From: Pseudonocardia oceani
Lineage (GTDB): Bacteria > Actinomycetota > Actinomycetes > Mycobacteriales > Pseudonocardiaceae
Reading direction: 5' to 3'
Assembly (NCBI RefSeq): GCF_019263585.2
Contig: NZ_JADQDF010000001.1
Location: forward strand, 868,001-932,000
DNA: 64,000 bases
Under the pieces are notes generated by a model. That model ran no database searches, had not been told where the DNA came from, and saw only the letters and a program-made list of their open reading frames with translations. Made by a program: the position numbers and the translations under genes. Shown here in pieces: positions 1-8,282 of the stretch (positions are counted from its first letter, which is position 1; each line of letters opens with the position of its first letter).

Positions 1-359
1 CGCCGCTGTCCGACGGCCCGCCGGAGACACTGCTGGAGCGCCTGGTCACCGCCGTGTTCGCCGACGCTCCCGACGGTGCGATGTTCCACGCCGTCCTGCG
101 CTCGGGCGGCACGCCGGCCGAGACGGTGCGCACCGAGCTCGGCGCGGCCTACCGCGCGGCGTTCGCGGCGCAGGCCCGCACCGACGACCCCGCCGAGGCC
201 GACCTGCGCGCCACCCTGCTGCTCGCGTGGCTGCTCGGGCTCGGCCAGGTCCGCGCCGAGATCGGCGCGGGCGGCGACCGGCAGGCCGTCGCCCACGTCC
301 TGCGCGCGGCCCGGGTCCTGCTCGACGGACCCACCCCCGATGCTCAGCGTTTTCAGTAA
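1..359 (+). CDS. TetR-family regulator, C-terminal part (cut by window start)
   Basis: The reading frame is open from the first bases (phase: codons start at base 3) to a TAA at 357-359. The visible ~118 residues are all-helical and look like the ligand-binding half of a TetR regulator (segments LLERLVTAVFAD, LLLAWLLGLGQVRAEIG, VLRAARVLLDG). The DNA-binding helix-turn-helix lies outside the window, so the family call rests on the C-terminal pattern alone. A perfect TetR-style palindrome overlaps its stop codon. Ligand and target are unknown. Confidence 0.6.
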   Translation, partial: PLSDGPPETLLERLVTAVFADAPDGAMFHAVLRSGGTPAETVRTELGAAYRAAFAAQARTDDPAEADLRATLLLAWLLGLGQVRAEIGAGGDRQAVAHVLRAARVLLDGPTPDAQRFQ

Positions 360-372
360 GCGACCGCTTACT
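355..372. promoter_or_regulatory. 18-bp palindrome, candidate TetR operator
   Basis: AGTAAGCG-AC-CGCTTACT is an 8+2+8 perfect inverted repeat. Size and form match operators bound by TetR-family dimers. It overlaps the stop of the TetR gene and lies 14 bases before a small ATG frame (386). Regulation by the adjacent TetR is inferred; it has too little GC and no T-tract for a terminator. Confidence 0.5.
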
Positions 373-385
373 CCTCGGGGACGTG

Positions 386-430
386 ATGACCACCATCCGC
401 GGGCCCGAGGAGCTGCTGCTCAGCTGGTGA
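386..430 (+). pseudogene. 14-codon frame after the palindrome, possible gene remnant
   Basis: ATG at 386 opens a frame of 14 codons (MTTIRGPEELLLSW) that stops at 428-430, inside the end of the convergent SDR gene. It sits just where a gene controlled by the palindrome at 355-372 would start, so it may be what is left of a deleted target. There is no strong ribosome binding site and no homology can be judged at this length. Confidence 0.2.
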
Positions 431-1202
431 GGGACTCCGCGCGGGCCCATAGCTCCGCGCGGTCGGCCGCGATCTCCCGCGTCCAGGGCACGTAGTGCTC
501 CGGGCGCGGGCGGCGGTCGTGCCAGAACCGCCCCGTCCCGGCGACGTCGGCGGGCGCGGCCGCGAGCCACACCGCGGTGTCGGCGCCCTGCTCGGCGGTG
601 CGCAGCAGCGGCCCGAGCAGCCGCCCGAACCCGGGCAGCGAGCTCGCCGGGCCCGGGGTGTCGGCCCAGCCCGGGTGCACGGCGTGGGCGTCGACGCGGC
701 CGCGCAGCTCGTGCGCCCACAGCCCGGACAGCACGACCTGCATCCGCTTCGTGCGGGCGTAGGCGGTGGTCCCGTCGTAGGGATCGGGCTCGTCGAACCG
801 CAGGCGCTGGGCGTACATCCCGCCCGAGGCGACCCACAGGACCCGCCCGCCGCGCTCGCCGAGCGGCCCGGCGAGCAGCCGGGTGAGCAGGTGCGGGCCG
901 AGCACGTGCGTGGCCGGTGTCAGCTCGTGGTCCTGCGCGGTGGTCCGGCGCCCGGGCGGCAGCAGCCCGGCGTCGCGCACGACGAGGTGGACCGCCGCCC
1001 CGAGCCGCGCCGGACCGGCGACGGTGGCGAGCCCGAGGCCCCCTCCCCCACCGGTGACCAGTGCGGTCCGCCCGGCGAGCGCGCCCGGCCCCGGGTCGGC
1101 CTGCGCTCCGGACCACCCCGCGGACCGGGCGAGGTAGCCGAGGCGGGAGTAGCCGGGGGCCACCGTCCGGTCCAGGACGATGTCGAGCGCGGAGATCAGC
1201 AC
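420..1202 (-). CDS. SDR-family oxidoreductase with an internal in-frame deletion
   Basis: Short-chain dehydrogenase of the DHRS12-like group (N-terminal APGYSRLGYLAR segment). The Rossmann glycine motif TGGGGGLG is at residues 50-57, the catalytic serine at 126 (VASGG) and YxxxK at Y148/K152. The protein is 260 aa where this group is normally about 310-320: strand 2 (VHLVVRD, to residue 77) runs straight into AGLLPP, the tail of the NNAG motif. About 50 residues, including the segment that contacts the adenine ribose and most of the NNAG strand, are missing without a frame change. GTG start at 1202. Probably inactive or changed in cofactor use. Confidence 0.7.
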   Translation of the reverse strand: MLISALDIVLDRTVAPGYSRLGYLARSAGWSGAQADPGPGALAGRTALVTGGGGGLGLATVAGPARLGAAVHLVVRDAGLLPPGRRTTAQDHELTPATHVLGPHLLTRLLAGPLGERGGRVLWVASGGMYAQRLRFDEPDPYDGTTAYARTKRMQVVLSGLWAHELRGRVDAHAVHPGWADTPGPASSLPGFGRLLGPLLRTAEQGADTAVWLAAAPADVAGTGRFWHDRRPRPEHYVPWTREIAADRAELWARAESLTS

Positions 1203-1221
1203 CGCCCCGGGTGAGAACCGG

Positions 1222-1983
1222 TCAGACGCCGGGGCCCGGGTGCGCCGCGACGTCCTCCTCGACGACGCGGGTGAGGATCGTGATGCCGTCGCGCACGGTG
1301 CCGCCCACCATGTCGGCGACGGCGCTGCAGGTGCGCGTCCACACCGTCAGCTGGATCTCCTTGGCCAGCGGCAGCCGGTTGTAGAGCAGGTGCGACGCGC
1401 GGTCGCCGGCCCGGGCCCAGGACTCGATGACGAAGCGCAGCGCGCCGCCGGGCAGCGGCTCGCAGCGGAACTCGATCTGCCCCGCCTCCAGGTGCCCCCA
1501 CAGCGTGGCCAGGCGGAACGAGCGCGGCGTCACGTCGATCACGCGGACCGGACCGTTCCACGGCGCCGGGATGCGGACGATGTACTCGTCGCCCAGGCAC
1601 AGCGGCCCGTCGGAGCCGTCGCGACGCTCGAAGACCGCGGCGTCGGGCACCACGCAGTTCGGGTTGCGGCGCAGCTCGGTCGTCACCGAATCCGCAGTGC
1701 GCTCCGCGCCGTCGACCTCGATGGAGTAGCTGCGGTGCATCAGCGGGCCGACGCCGTCGGAGACGAACTGGATGCGGTCGTCGCGTTGGGCGTGCGGGAC
1801 CGGGTCGGGCAGGTCGCCCGCATCGCCCCCGATCTGGGTGCGGTGCAGGACGGGGCCGCCGGGCAGACGGTGGCGCATCGCGTTGACGATCCCGAGCGGC
1901 CAGCGCAGGACGTGGTCGACGAACTGGAGGCGGGAGCCGGGGGCGGGACGACCGAGTAGGAACACGTCGGTACGGGTACCCAC
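1222..1983 (-). CDS. DUF1990 (UPF0548) family protein
   Basis: 253 aa from a GTG at 1983. The C-terminal half has the family pattern: FRLATLWGHLEAGQIEFR followed by FVIESWARAGDR and LLYNRLPLAKEIQ. Molecular function of DUF1990 is not established. It is transcribed divergently from a second DUF1990 gene that starts about 30 bases away, so the two probably share a promoter region and arose as distant paralogues. Confidence 0.75.
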   Translation of the reverse strand: MGTRTDVFLLGRPAPGSRLQFVDHVLRWPLGIVNAMRHRLPGGPVLHRTQIGGDAGDLPDPVPHAQRDDRIQFVSDGVGPLMHRSYSIEVDGAERTADSVTTELRRNPNCVVPDAAVFERRDGSDGPLCLGDEYIVRIPAPWNGPVRVIDVTPRSFRLATLWGHLEAGQIEFRCEPLPGGALRFVIESWARAGDRASHLLYNRLPLAKEIQLTVWTRTCSAVADMVGGTVRDGITILTRVVEEDVAAHPGPGV

Positions 1984-2011
1984 TTCCCATGATCATCACC
2001 GGAGGCCCGCG

Positions 2012-2722
2012 CTGAGGGGCCCGGACCTGCCCGCGATCGTCGAGGACCTCGGCCGCCGACGCATCAACTACGACGAGGGCCAGGCCCCGCCGCACGTCAC
2101 GCACGGGTGGCACCAGGACCGCTGGACCCTCGAGCTCGGCTACGAGCAGCCCGGCGAGCCCGAGCCCGAGGGTCTCGTCCACGACGCCGGGGAGCTGGTG
2201 AACGGCTACGAGTTCACCGACCCGGCCGTGCTCCGCGCGGTGTACCGCTACCCCGCCGACGTCGTGGGCCGCGACATGCTGCTGCAGGGCCGCTTCGCGA
2301 ACTTCCGCTTCCTCATGGGCGTGCGGATCACCTCCGAGCTCGACGAGCTGCGCGAGGGCCCGAACGGTCCGGAGCGGGTCGTCGGGTGGGCGTACCAGAC
2401 TCTCGACGGGCACCTGGAGCAGGGGAAACTGGTCTACGAGGTGGCGAAGGAGCTGGAGACCGGGCGGGTGGAGTTCCGGATCGACGCGTACTCGCGGCAG
2501 TCGGAGATCCGCAATCCGCTCTACCGCGTCGGCTTCGCCGTGTTCGGTCGCCGCACCCAGCTGCGGTTCTACCGGGCGGCGCTGGGCCGGCTGCGCGACC
2601 GCCTTCCGAACCTGCCGGACACGGCCGAACCGGGGCCCGACGGCCTGGTCCGCGTGCCCACCGGCGCCCCGCCGGAGCGGGCGTCGTGGGCGGAGATCCA
2701 CGTGGTGCACCCGGGGGTCTGA
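2012..2722 (+). CDS. DUF1990 family protein, likely CTG start
   Basis: About 236 aa. The core TLDGHLEQGKLVYEV, then VEFRIDAYSRQSE and NPLYRVGFAVFGRRTQLRFY, aligns by eye with the DUF1990 protein on the other strand. No ATG, GTG or TTG precedes the conserved N-terminus in this frame except far upstream inside the divergent gene; a CTG at 2012 sits 6 bases after GGAGG (2001-2005) and is the best start. An ATG at 1989 is out of frame and ends after 8 codons. The alternative is a frameshift that separated that ATG from the gene. Confidence 0.65.
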   Translation: MRGPDLPAIVEDLGRRRINYDEGQAPPHVTHGWHQDRWTLELGYEQPGEPEPEGLVHDAGELVNGYEFTDPAVLRAVYRYPADVVGRDMLLQGRFANFRFLMGVRITSELDELREGPNGPERVVGWAYQTLDGHLEQGKLVYEVAKELETGRVEFRIDAYSRQSEIRNPLYRVGFAVFGRRTQLRFYRAALGRLRDRLPNLPDTAEPGPDGLVRVPTGAPPERASWAEIHVVHPGV

Positions 2723-2746
2723 GCGTCGGCGGGGCGCTCGGAGTTG

Positions 2747-2795
2747 CAGGAAAGCCACGTTCCTGCCACCAGAGGGCAGGAAAGTGGCTTTCCTG
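2747..2795. repeat. nested inverted repeat between convergent genes
   Basis: Outer arms CAGGAAAGCCAC (2747-2758) and GTGGCTTTCCTG (2784-2795) are perfect complements. Inside them TTCCTGCC (2760-2767) pairs with GGCAGGAA (2775-2782) around a 7-base loop. It forms one ~20-bp stem with a small mismatch and lies between two converging genes, so it could act as a bidirectional terminator. The self-similar AGGAAAG units also look like a dispersed intergenic repeat. Confidence 0.6.
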
Positions 2796-2846
2796 AACCT
2801 CGGGGTGGGGCCGCGCGGTCGGCCGTCCGAGGGCCGGTCGCCGAAC

Positions 2847-3152
2847 TTAGGCGGCCTCGATGTGCACCTTCACCGACCGGCCGTCGACCGAGAGCCACCC
2901 GGACTTCTCCGCATAGCCGACCATCTTGTCCCAGCGCGCCGGCCAGTCCTCGGCGGTGGCGGCGATCTGGGCCCGGGAGCGGAGCACTGCCAGGTCGAGC
3001 CAGACGGCGCCGTCGGGGGCTACCTCCCCGGTGCCGGTGTCACGCAGCGCGGCCCGCAGCGCCGGGCCGGTCAGGGAGGTCGCGAGGTGCAGGCGGGTGC
3101 AGTCGTCGGCGTCGGCGACGACGGCGCCCTGGGCGGTGAGAGTCACGTGCAT
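2847..3152 (-). CDS. conserved hypothetical protein, 101 aa
   Basis: Starts at ATG 3152 (MHVTLTAQG), ends at 2847 with a highly charged C-terminus (WDKMVGYAEKSGWLSVDGRSVKVHIE). No signal peptide or membrane segment. It follows the AsnC-type regulator on the same strand by about 47 bases and may be co-transcribed. I do not recognise a functional family. Confidence 0.6.
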   Translation of the reverse strand: MHVTLTAQGAVVADADDCTRLHLATSLTGPALRAALRDTGTGEVAPDGAVWLDLAVLRSRAQIAATAEDWPARWDKMVGYAEKSGWLSVDGRSVKVHIEAA

Positions 3153-3199
3153 CGCCCGATAGTGCCCCGGGATCGTCCCCTGCGGCACCCCGCGGGCGG

Positions 3200-4177
3200 T
3201 CAGTCCCAGGACGTGCGCGGGGCGGGCGGGCTGAACAGGCCGCCGTCCTTGAGCGTGCCGACGACGACCGCGGTGTCCAGGGCCGTCACGCGGTCGAGCC
3301 AGGGGGCGTCGGTGGTGAGGTCGTGCAGGGCGTCGACGCCGGGCACCGCGACCTCGGCTAGCAGCGGAAGGGCCCCGGTGACGCGGCACGCGCGCAGCAC
3401 CCACGGTTCGCGGCGCAGCCCGGCCACCACGGCCGGCACGTCCCGCGGCGCCGCCGACGCCCGCACGACGGCGCGCAGGGAGAACCCGATCCGGGCCGGG
3501 TCGACGACGACGCGGATGCGCAGGCGGCCGTCGCGGCGCAGCCGGTCGACGCGCCGCGGCACCGCGCTGCGGGACAGCCCGGTGACCTCGGCCAGCTCCT
3601 CGTCACCGCGGCGGGCGTCGAACTGCAGGGCGGTGAGCAGCATCCGGTCGCTCGGGCCCAGCTCCTTGGCCCCGCCGAACGGCGCGTCGCCGGGCGGGGG
3701 CAGGTGCTCGGACAGGGCGTCGCACTCCTCGGTGGCCAGCAGGCCGGGGCGCCACTCGTCCTCGGTGCGGACGTAGCGCAGGACCGTGTCGACGGTGGCG
3801 TCGACGAGGCCGGGCACGCGGGGCAGCTCGTCGCCGACGAGCCGCGCGAGCCGGTCGGGCGGGCAGCGGATCTCCGCGACGCCCCCGGCCGGGCCGGCGA
3901 GCAGGTGCGCCCAGCGGGTGTCGCCCCGGCGGGCCAGCGCGAGGGCGGCCACGCGCTCCTGGCCGGGCCCGCACCGCAGGTGCACGACCGTGCCCGCCTC
4001 CGGCGCCGGGACGCCGACGACCCGCACGCCGCCCTCACCCAGCAGCGCCGCCCCGTGCCGCGCGACGGTGCCCTCGGGCTCGCCGAGCACCGCGGCGATC
4101 CGCTCCCAGGCGGCGCGGCCGTCGACCTGCAGCGCGCCGACGATCCGGCGGTCGAGCGCGCCGAGGGGGCCGGTCAC
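3200..4177 (-). CDS. Lrp/AsnC-type regulator with two helix-turn-helix domains
   Basis: 325 aa from GTG 4177, chosen because AGGGG lies 8 bases upstream; an upstream GTG (4228) has no ribosome binding site. The first AsnC-like HTH spans residues ~6-55 (LDRRIVGALQVDGRAAWERIA) and a second ~175-230 (LLTALQFDARRGDEELAEVTG followed by LSRSAVPRRVDRLRRDG). Each is followed by a ligand-binding-like alpha/beta segment. This duplicated arrangement is known in actinobacterial AsnC proteins. Effector unknown; the downstream 101-aa gene may be in its operon. Confidence 0.8.
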   Translation of the reverse strand: MTGPLGALDRRIVGALQVDGRAAWERIAAVLGEPEGTVARHGAALLGEGGVRVVGVPAPEAGTVVHLRCGPGQERVAALALARRGDTRWAHLLAGPAGGVAEIRCPPDRLARLVGDELPRVPGLVDATVDTVLRYVRTEDEWRPGLLATEECDALSEHLPPPGDAPFGGAKELGPSDRMLLTALQFDARRGDEELAEVTGLSRSAVPRRVDRLRRDGRLRIRVVVDPARIGFSLRAVVRASAAPRDVPAVVAGLRREPWVLRACRVTGALPLLAEVAVPGVDALHDLTTDAPWLDRVTALDTAVVVGTLKDGGLFSPPAPRTSWD

Positions 4178-4249
4178 CGCACACCCCTGACTCGCCACCC
4201 CCGCCGGGGCGGGGTCCGTCCACGTCACATCGTCCGAACAGGGCCCAAC

Positions 4250-4738
4250 CTACCGGGCGGGGACGCCGAGGTGGCGCAGCAGGTTGGCCGAGAACCGGTC
4301 GCCCATCCGCTGCATCGTCTCCTTCATCACGGCGGTGACGGCCGGGGCCGCGAGGCGCGGGAGCGGCAGCTCCACGCTCAGGCCGAGGCTGATCGCGAGC
4401 CGGGTGCCGCCACCGGGCTCGTCGGTGAGGACGTACCAGCCCTCCGCGCCCGTGCTCTCGCGCGTGCCGGGCGGCGGGGCGTGGGTGTAGTCGATGCGGT
4501 GACCGTCGCCGTCGCCCTCGTCGAACACCATCTGCTCGGTGAACACCGGGCTGATCCCGACGCCGAGCACCGACAGCCCGACGAGGTGCCACCGCCACCG
4601 GTCGCCGTCGGTCTCGATCTTCTTCAGCAGCGGGGTCAGCTGCGGCAGCAGCACGGGGTCGCGCAGCACCGCCCAGATCCGGGAGCGGTCGGCGGCCACG
4701 ACGGCCTCCGACGCGGTGGTCGCGGAGAAGCGGCTCAT
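4250..4738 (-). CDS. SRPBCC (START-like) family protein
   Basis: 162 aa from ATG 4738. The opening pattern (SRFSATTASEAVVAADRSRIW, then VLRDPVLLPQLTPLL) and the closing long helix (AAPAVTAVMKETMQRMGDRF) are typical of SRPBCC hydrophobic-ligand-binding folds (polyketide cyclase/dehydrase group). No catalytic residues can be named. It lies 16 bases downstream of the HAD gene stop... the two are read in the same direction and may be an operon. Confidence 0.75.
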   Translation of the reverse strand: MSRFSATTASEAVVAADRSRIWAVLRDPVLLPQLTPLLKKIETDGDRWRWHLVGLSVLGVGISPVFTEQMVFDEGDGDGHRIDYTHAPPPGTRESTGAEGWYVLTDEPGGGTRLAISLGLSVELPLPRLAAPAVTAVMKETMQRMGDRFSANLLRHLGVPAR

Positions 4739-4754
4739 CGGGGCAGTCTGCTGA

Positions 4755-5414
4755 TCAGGAGCGCGCGGCGCGAGTCGGCCGGCCCGGGCCCGCCTCCACC
4801 AGCGCCAGCACGTCGGCCGGGCGGGCGCACACCGCCGCCCCGACCGCACCGGGCCGGTGGTTGTGCCCCCACGCCGCCGCCACCGGCACCGCCCCGGCGT
4901 TGACGGCGGTGGTCAGGTCGCTGTCGGTGTCGCCGACGTAGAGCGCCGCGGCGGGCGGCACGCCGAGGCGGCGGCAGGCGAGCTCCAGCCCGTCGGGGTG
5001 GGGCTTGCGGCGGGTCACGTCGTCGCCGGCGACGACGGTGTCGAGCAGGTCGTGCAGGCCGGTCGCGCGCAGCAGGATGCCGGTGGCGACGGCGTTCGAG
5101 CCGGTGAACACCCCGGTCGGGACGCGTCCGGCGAGCGCGGCCAGCACCTCGTGGACGCCCGGGTAGGGCTCGACGCGCTCCGCCTCGACGGCCAGCGCGG
5201 CGTAGAAGGCGTCGACCTCGCCCGGGCCCGCGCCGGTTCCGGTCAGGTCGGTGAGGATCGCCGCCGGTGTGGGTAACCGGAAGAGGCGCTCGACCTCGGC
5301 CGGCGGGATCGGCGGGCGGCCGGCGACCGTCGCGAACGCCGCGGCGATGGCGTCGACCGAGTCGAGGAGCGTGCCGTCCATGTCCCACACCACCGCCGCG
5401 ACCACGGGACGCAC
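4755..5414 (-). CDS. HAD-superfamily phosphatase
   Basis: 219 aa from GTG 5414. Motif I is [10 protein letters not shown] with both catalytic aspartates; motif II threonine/serine is in VFTGSN; motif III lysine is in RRKPHPDG; motif IV is YVGDTDSDL. The cap is the small helical type 1 cap, as in phosphoglycolate phosphatases and beta-phosphoglucomutases. Substrate cannot be told from the sequence. It heads a two-gene minus-strand unit with the SRPBCC gene. Confidence 0.85.
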   Translation of the reverse strand: MRPVVAAVVWDMDGTLLDSVDAIAAAFATVAGRPPIPPAEVERLFRLPTPAAILTDLTGTGAGPGEVDAFYAALAVEAERVEPYPGVHEVLAALAGRVPTGVFTGSNAVATGILLRATGLHDLLDTVVAGDDVTRRKPHPDGLELACRRLGVPPAAALYVGDTDSDLTTAVNAGAVPVAAAWGHNHRPGAVGAAVCARPADVLALVEAGPGRPTRAARS

Positions 5415-5495
5415 GGTATCCCGCCCCCGCTGCGGGGAAATGTTGGCTACAGCAAGATGATGGCACCACCGGAAGATCGAGAGAAGGAGCTGCAC

Positions 5496-6101
5496 GTGGA
5501 CCGGTACTCGCTGCCCGACCTCCCCTACGATTACGGCGCGCTCGCGCCGCACATCGCGGGCGAGATCATGGAGCTGCACCACTCCAAGCACCACCAGACC
5601 TACGTCAACGCGCTCAACGAGACGATCGACAAGCTCGCCGCGGCCCGTGAGGGCGGCGACTTCGGCGCGATCGTCGGCCTGGAGAAGACCCTCGCGTTCA
5701 ACCTCGGCGGGCACATCAACCACTCGCTGTTCTGGAAGAACCTCTCCCCCGACGGCGGCGGCAAGCCCACGGGCGACCTGGCGAGCGCGATCGACGAGAC
5801 CTTCGGGTCCTTCGACGCCTTCCAGGCCCAGTTCACCGCCGCCTCGACCACGATCCAGGGGTCGGGCTGGGGCGTGCTCGCCTACGACCCGCTCGGACAG
5901 CGCCTGCACATCCTGCAGCTGTGGGACCAGCAGGCGAACGTGCCGGTCGGCGTCGTGCCGATCGTCATGCTCGACATGTGGGAGCACGCCTTCTACCTGC
6001 AGTACAAGAACGTGAAGCCGGACTACGTCAAGGCCTGGTGGAACGTCGTCAACTGGGACGACGCCGCCCGGCGCTTCGCCGCGGCCCGCCCCGCCGCCTG
6101 A
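5496..6101 (+). CDS. sodA: superoxide dismutase (Mn/Fe type)
   Basis: Converts superoxide to oxygen and hydrogen peroxide in the cytoplasm. GTG start at 5496 gives [14 protein letters not shown], with GAAGGAG 6-12 bases upstream; a longer frame from 5457 lacks a ribosome site. Metal ligands are the first His of [13 protein letters not shown], the His of INHSLFW, and Asp and His of LDMWEHAFY. Length 201 aa is normal. A strong hairpin follows the stop. Metal preference (Mn or Fe) cannot be settled from sequence alone. Confidence 0.95.
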   Translation: MDRYSLPDLPYDYGALAPHIAGEIMELHHSKHHQTYVNALNETIDKLAAAREGGDFGAIVGLEKTLAFNLGGHINHSLFWKNLSPDGGGKPTGDLASAIDETFGSFDAFQAQFTAASTTIQGSGWGVLAYDPLGQRLHILQLWDQQANVPVGVVPIVMLDMWEHAFYLQYKNVKPDYVKAWWNVVNWDDAARRFAAARPAA

Positions 6102-6108
6102 CGCCCCG

Positions 6109-6141
6109 GCGCCGGTCCGGGCCTCCCGCCCGGGCCGGCGC
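6109..6141. terminator. GC-rich hairpin after sodA
   Basis: GCGCCGGTCCGGGC (6109-6122) pairs with GCCCGGGCCGGCGC (6128-6141) over 14 bp with one G-T wobble and a 5-base loop. It begins 8 bases after the sodA stop and ends 14 bases before the next start. No T-tract follows, as is usual for actinobacterial hairpin terminators. Confidence 0.6.
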
Positions 6142-6155
6142 GTAGGGTCGCGGCC

Positions 6156-7052
6156 GTGTCCGACCGGGAGCTCGTGGTGCTCGGCACCGCGAGCCAGGCC
6201 CCGACGCGGCGGCGCAACCACAACGGCTACCTGCTCCGCTGGGACGGCCACGGCCTGCTGTTCGACCCCGGCGAGGGCACCCAGCGCCAGCTGCTGCTGG
6301 CCGGCGTCGCGAGCTCGGCGATCACCCGCATCTGCCTGACGCACTTCCACGGCGACCACTGCCTGGGCGTGCCCGGGATCGTGCAGCGGCTCTCGCTCGA
6401 CCGCGTGGCGCACCCCGTGCACGCGCACTTCCCGGCGTCGGGGCAGGAGTGGTTCGACCGCCTGCGCCACGCCACCCCGTTCCACGACGTCCTCGACGTG
6501 CGCGAGCACCCGATCAGCGCCGACGGCCCGGTCGCCGACGAGCCGCACCTCGAGGTGCGCCGCCTCGACCACGGCGTCGAGGCGTACGGCTACCGCCTCG
6601 TGGAGCCGGACGGGCGCCGGATGCTGCCCGGCCGCCTCGCCGCCGCCGGCGTCCGCGGTCCCGCCGTCCGCGAGCTGCAGCGCACCGGCTCGCTCGGCGG
6701 TGTCACGCTCGACGAGGTCAGCGAGCCGCGGCCGGGGCAGAAGGCCGCGTTCGTCATGGACACCCGCCTGTGCGACGGCGTGCACGCGCTGGCCGAGGGC
6801 GTCGACCTGCTGGTGATCGAGTCGACCTTCCTCGACGAGGACGCCGACCTGGCGCAGGCCTACGGCCACCTCACGGCAGGCCAGGCCGGGGAGGTGGCCG
6901 CACGGGCCGGCGTGCGCAGGCTCGTGCTCACCCACTTCTCCCAGCGCTACCCCGACCCCGCACGCTTCGGCGAGCAGGCCGCCGCGGTGTTCGGCGGCGA
7001 GGTCGTGGTGGCCGAGGACCTCGTGCGGGTCCCGGTGCCGCCGCGCCGGTGA
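6156..7052 (+). CDS. rnz: metallo-beta-lactamase hydrolase, RNase Z-like
   Basis: 298 aa from GTG 6156. It has the tRNase Z layout: N-terminal [34 protein letters not shown], the zinc motif [12 protein letters not shown], then MDTRLCDG and the distal LTHFSQRYP. RNase Z removes the 3' trailer from tRNA precursors lacking an encoded CCA, or turns over other RNAs. The HEAT-type region around residues 170-190 is present. The call as RNase Z is by motif order; other members of the family cannot be excluded. Confidence 0.8.
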   Translation: MSDRELVVLGTASQAPTRRRNHNGYLLRWDGHGLLFDPGEGTQRQLLLAGVASSAITRICLTHFHGDHCLGVPGIVQRLSLDRVAHPVHAHFPASGQEWFDRLRHATPFHDVLDVREHPISADGPVADEPHLEVRRLDHGVEAYGYRLVEPDGRRMLPGRLAAAGVRGPAVRELQRTGSLGGVTLDEVSEPRPGQKAAFVMDTRLCDGVHALAEGVDLLVIESTFLDEDADLAQAYGHLTAGQAGEVAARAGVRRLVLTHFSQRYPDPARFGEQAAAVFGGEVVVAEDLVRVPVPPRR

Positions 7053-7077
7053 ACGGGGCGCCGGACGGGGTGGTGGC

Positions 7078-7920
7078 TCAGGGGTCGAGCCGCTCCCCCA
7101 GCGACACCACGGTGAACGCCCCGCCGACGCGGTGGTGCACGGGGTCGGTCAGGTCGGGCCCGTCGGCGTCACAGAGCAGGTCGGCGTCACAGAGCAGGTC
7201 GGCGTCACCGAGCAGGTCGGCCGCGTGCGCCTCGGCGTCGTCGACCGGGTGGTAGCCCAGCGCCGCGCCCTCGTCCAGCGACCACCAGCGGCGCGTGTTC
7301 GCCGAGACCCCCCACACCGTGTGGAACCCCCGCGCGGCCAGCGCCGCCTCGACCAGCCGTCCGCCGTCGTCGGGCGAGATCCACGTCGACAGGGCCCGGA
7401 CGTCGAGCGGGCGCTGCGACCACGAGCCGATGCGCAGGCAGACGACGTGGGTGCCGCTGCGGTCGTGGTAGAGCCGCCCGAGCGCCTCGACCGCCGCCCT
7501 GCTCCAGCCGTAGAAGGTGTCCGGGCGGGGCTCCGCGGTCGCGCGCAGCGGCCCGTCGCCGCCGCGGGTGTGGAAGCCGGCGGCGTGGTTGCTCGAGGCC
7601 AGCACGACGTGCCCGACCCCGGCGCGGACGGCGGCGTCGAGCACCGCCTGGGTGCCGTCGACGTTGGCCCCGACGATGTCCGCCCAGGGCGCCTCGTCGG
7701 GGATCCCGGCCAGGTGGACGACGGCGTCGACGCCCGCGACGGCCGCCGCGACGGCGTCGCGGTCGGTGACCGACCCCGTGACGACCTCCTCGCGCGGCCC
7801 GGGATCCGGTACCGGCACGAGGTCCATCAGCCGCAGCACCCGGCCCGGCCGGGCGAGGCGGGGGCGCAGGTCAGTGCCGATGCTCCCCGCGGCGCCGGTG
7901 ACCAGGACGCGCCTCACCAT
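7078..7920 (-). CDS. NAD-dependent epimerase/dehydratase family protein
   Basis: 280 aa from ATG 7920. Rossmann motif VTGAAGSIG near the N-terminus, then VVHLAGIPDEAPW, SSNHAAGFH and YGWSRAAVE (YxxxK-equivalent has Tyr but the lysine position is an arginine/alanine region). The pattern resembles uronate dehydrogenase-type sugar NAD oxidoreductases. Residues near 245-265 contain a six-residue repeat (DADLLC) encoded by three 18-bp tandem copies. Its start overlaps the stop of the upstream hypothetical gene, so the two are coupled. Confidence 0.75.
   Translation of the reverse strand: MVRRVLVTGAAGSIGTDLRPRLARPGRVLRLMDLVPVPDPGPREEVVTGSVTDRDAVAAAVAGVDAVVHLAGIPDEAPWADIVGANVDGTQAVLDAAVRAGVGHVVLASSNHAAGFHTRGGDGPLRATAEPRPDTFYGWSRAAVEALGRLYHDRSGTHVVCLRIGSWSQRPLDVRALSTWISPDDGGRLVEAALAARGFHTVWGVSANTRRWWSLDEGAALGYHPVDDAEAHAADLLGDADLLCDADLLCDADGPDLTDPVHHRVGGAFTVVSLGERLDP
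7162..7215. repeat. three tandem 18-bp copies inside the epimerase gene
   Basis: The unit GTCGGCGTCACAGAGCAG occurs three times end to end (the last with one change). It keeps frame and adds six residues per copy, so copy number can change without breaking the gene. Confidence 0.85.
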
Positions 7921-8201
7921 CCGCCCAGCCTCCTCCGGTTCGCCACCACCCGCTGGTGCACCGGTGCGAGGACGGCCGCGGCGAAGCGGGCCGTGTCGCG
8001 CGGCGGTGTCGTGACCGCCACGACGGCCGCACGCGTGAAGCCCTCCGCCTTCTCCCGCACCATCCGCGAGTACTCGCGGCGCGCCTTCGCGCTCGGCGGC
8101 CACCCGCCCCGCACCATCCCGACCGTCCTGATCCCGATCACCACCGGTGCCGACACCGCGATCTCCACCGCCTGCACCCAGGGCCGCACCCATCCCGTCA
8201 T
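7914..8201 (-). CDS. hypothetical protein, 95 aa
   Basis: From ATG 8201 (MTGWVRPWVQ); an earlier ATG at 8231 is possible. One hydrophobic stretch (VEIAVSAPVVIGIRTVGMV) is followed by a basic segment, so it may be a small membrane-associated protein. The stop lies inside the start of the epimerase gene (7-base overlap), indicating translational coupling. Family not recognised. Confidence 0.55.
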   Translation of the reverse strand: MTGWVRPWVQAVEIAVSAPVVIGIRTVGMVRGGWPPSAKARREYSRMVREKAEGFTRAAVVAVTTPPRDTARFAAAVLAPVHQRVVANRRRLGGW

Positions 8202-8282
8202 GGGGCCACGGTAGGCGCGCGCGGTGATCACCGGGCAGGATCCTCGCCACGGAGCCGCTGAGGCGTGAGGGACGGAGCCGGC

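Noticed and set aside
4755..6935. Very long open frame on the minus strand across sodA and the RNase Z gene
   Set aside because: In DNA with G/C at most third positions the opposite strand stays open by chance. Only the part up to 5414 (HAD phosphatase) has family motifs; the rest is the mirror of sodA and rnz.
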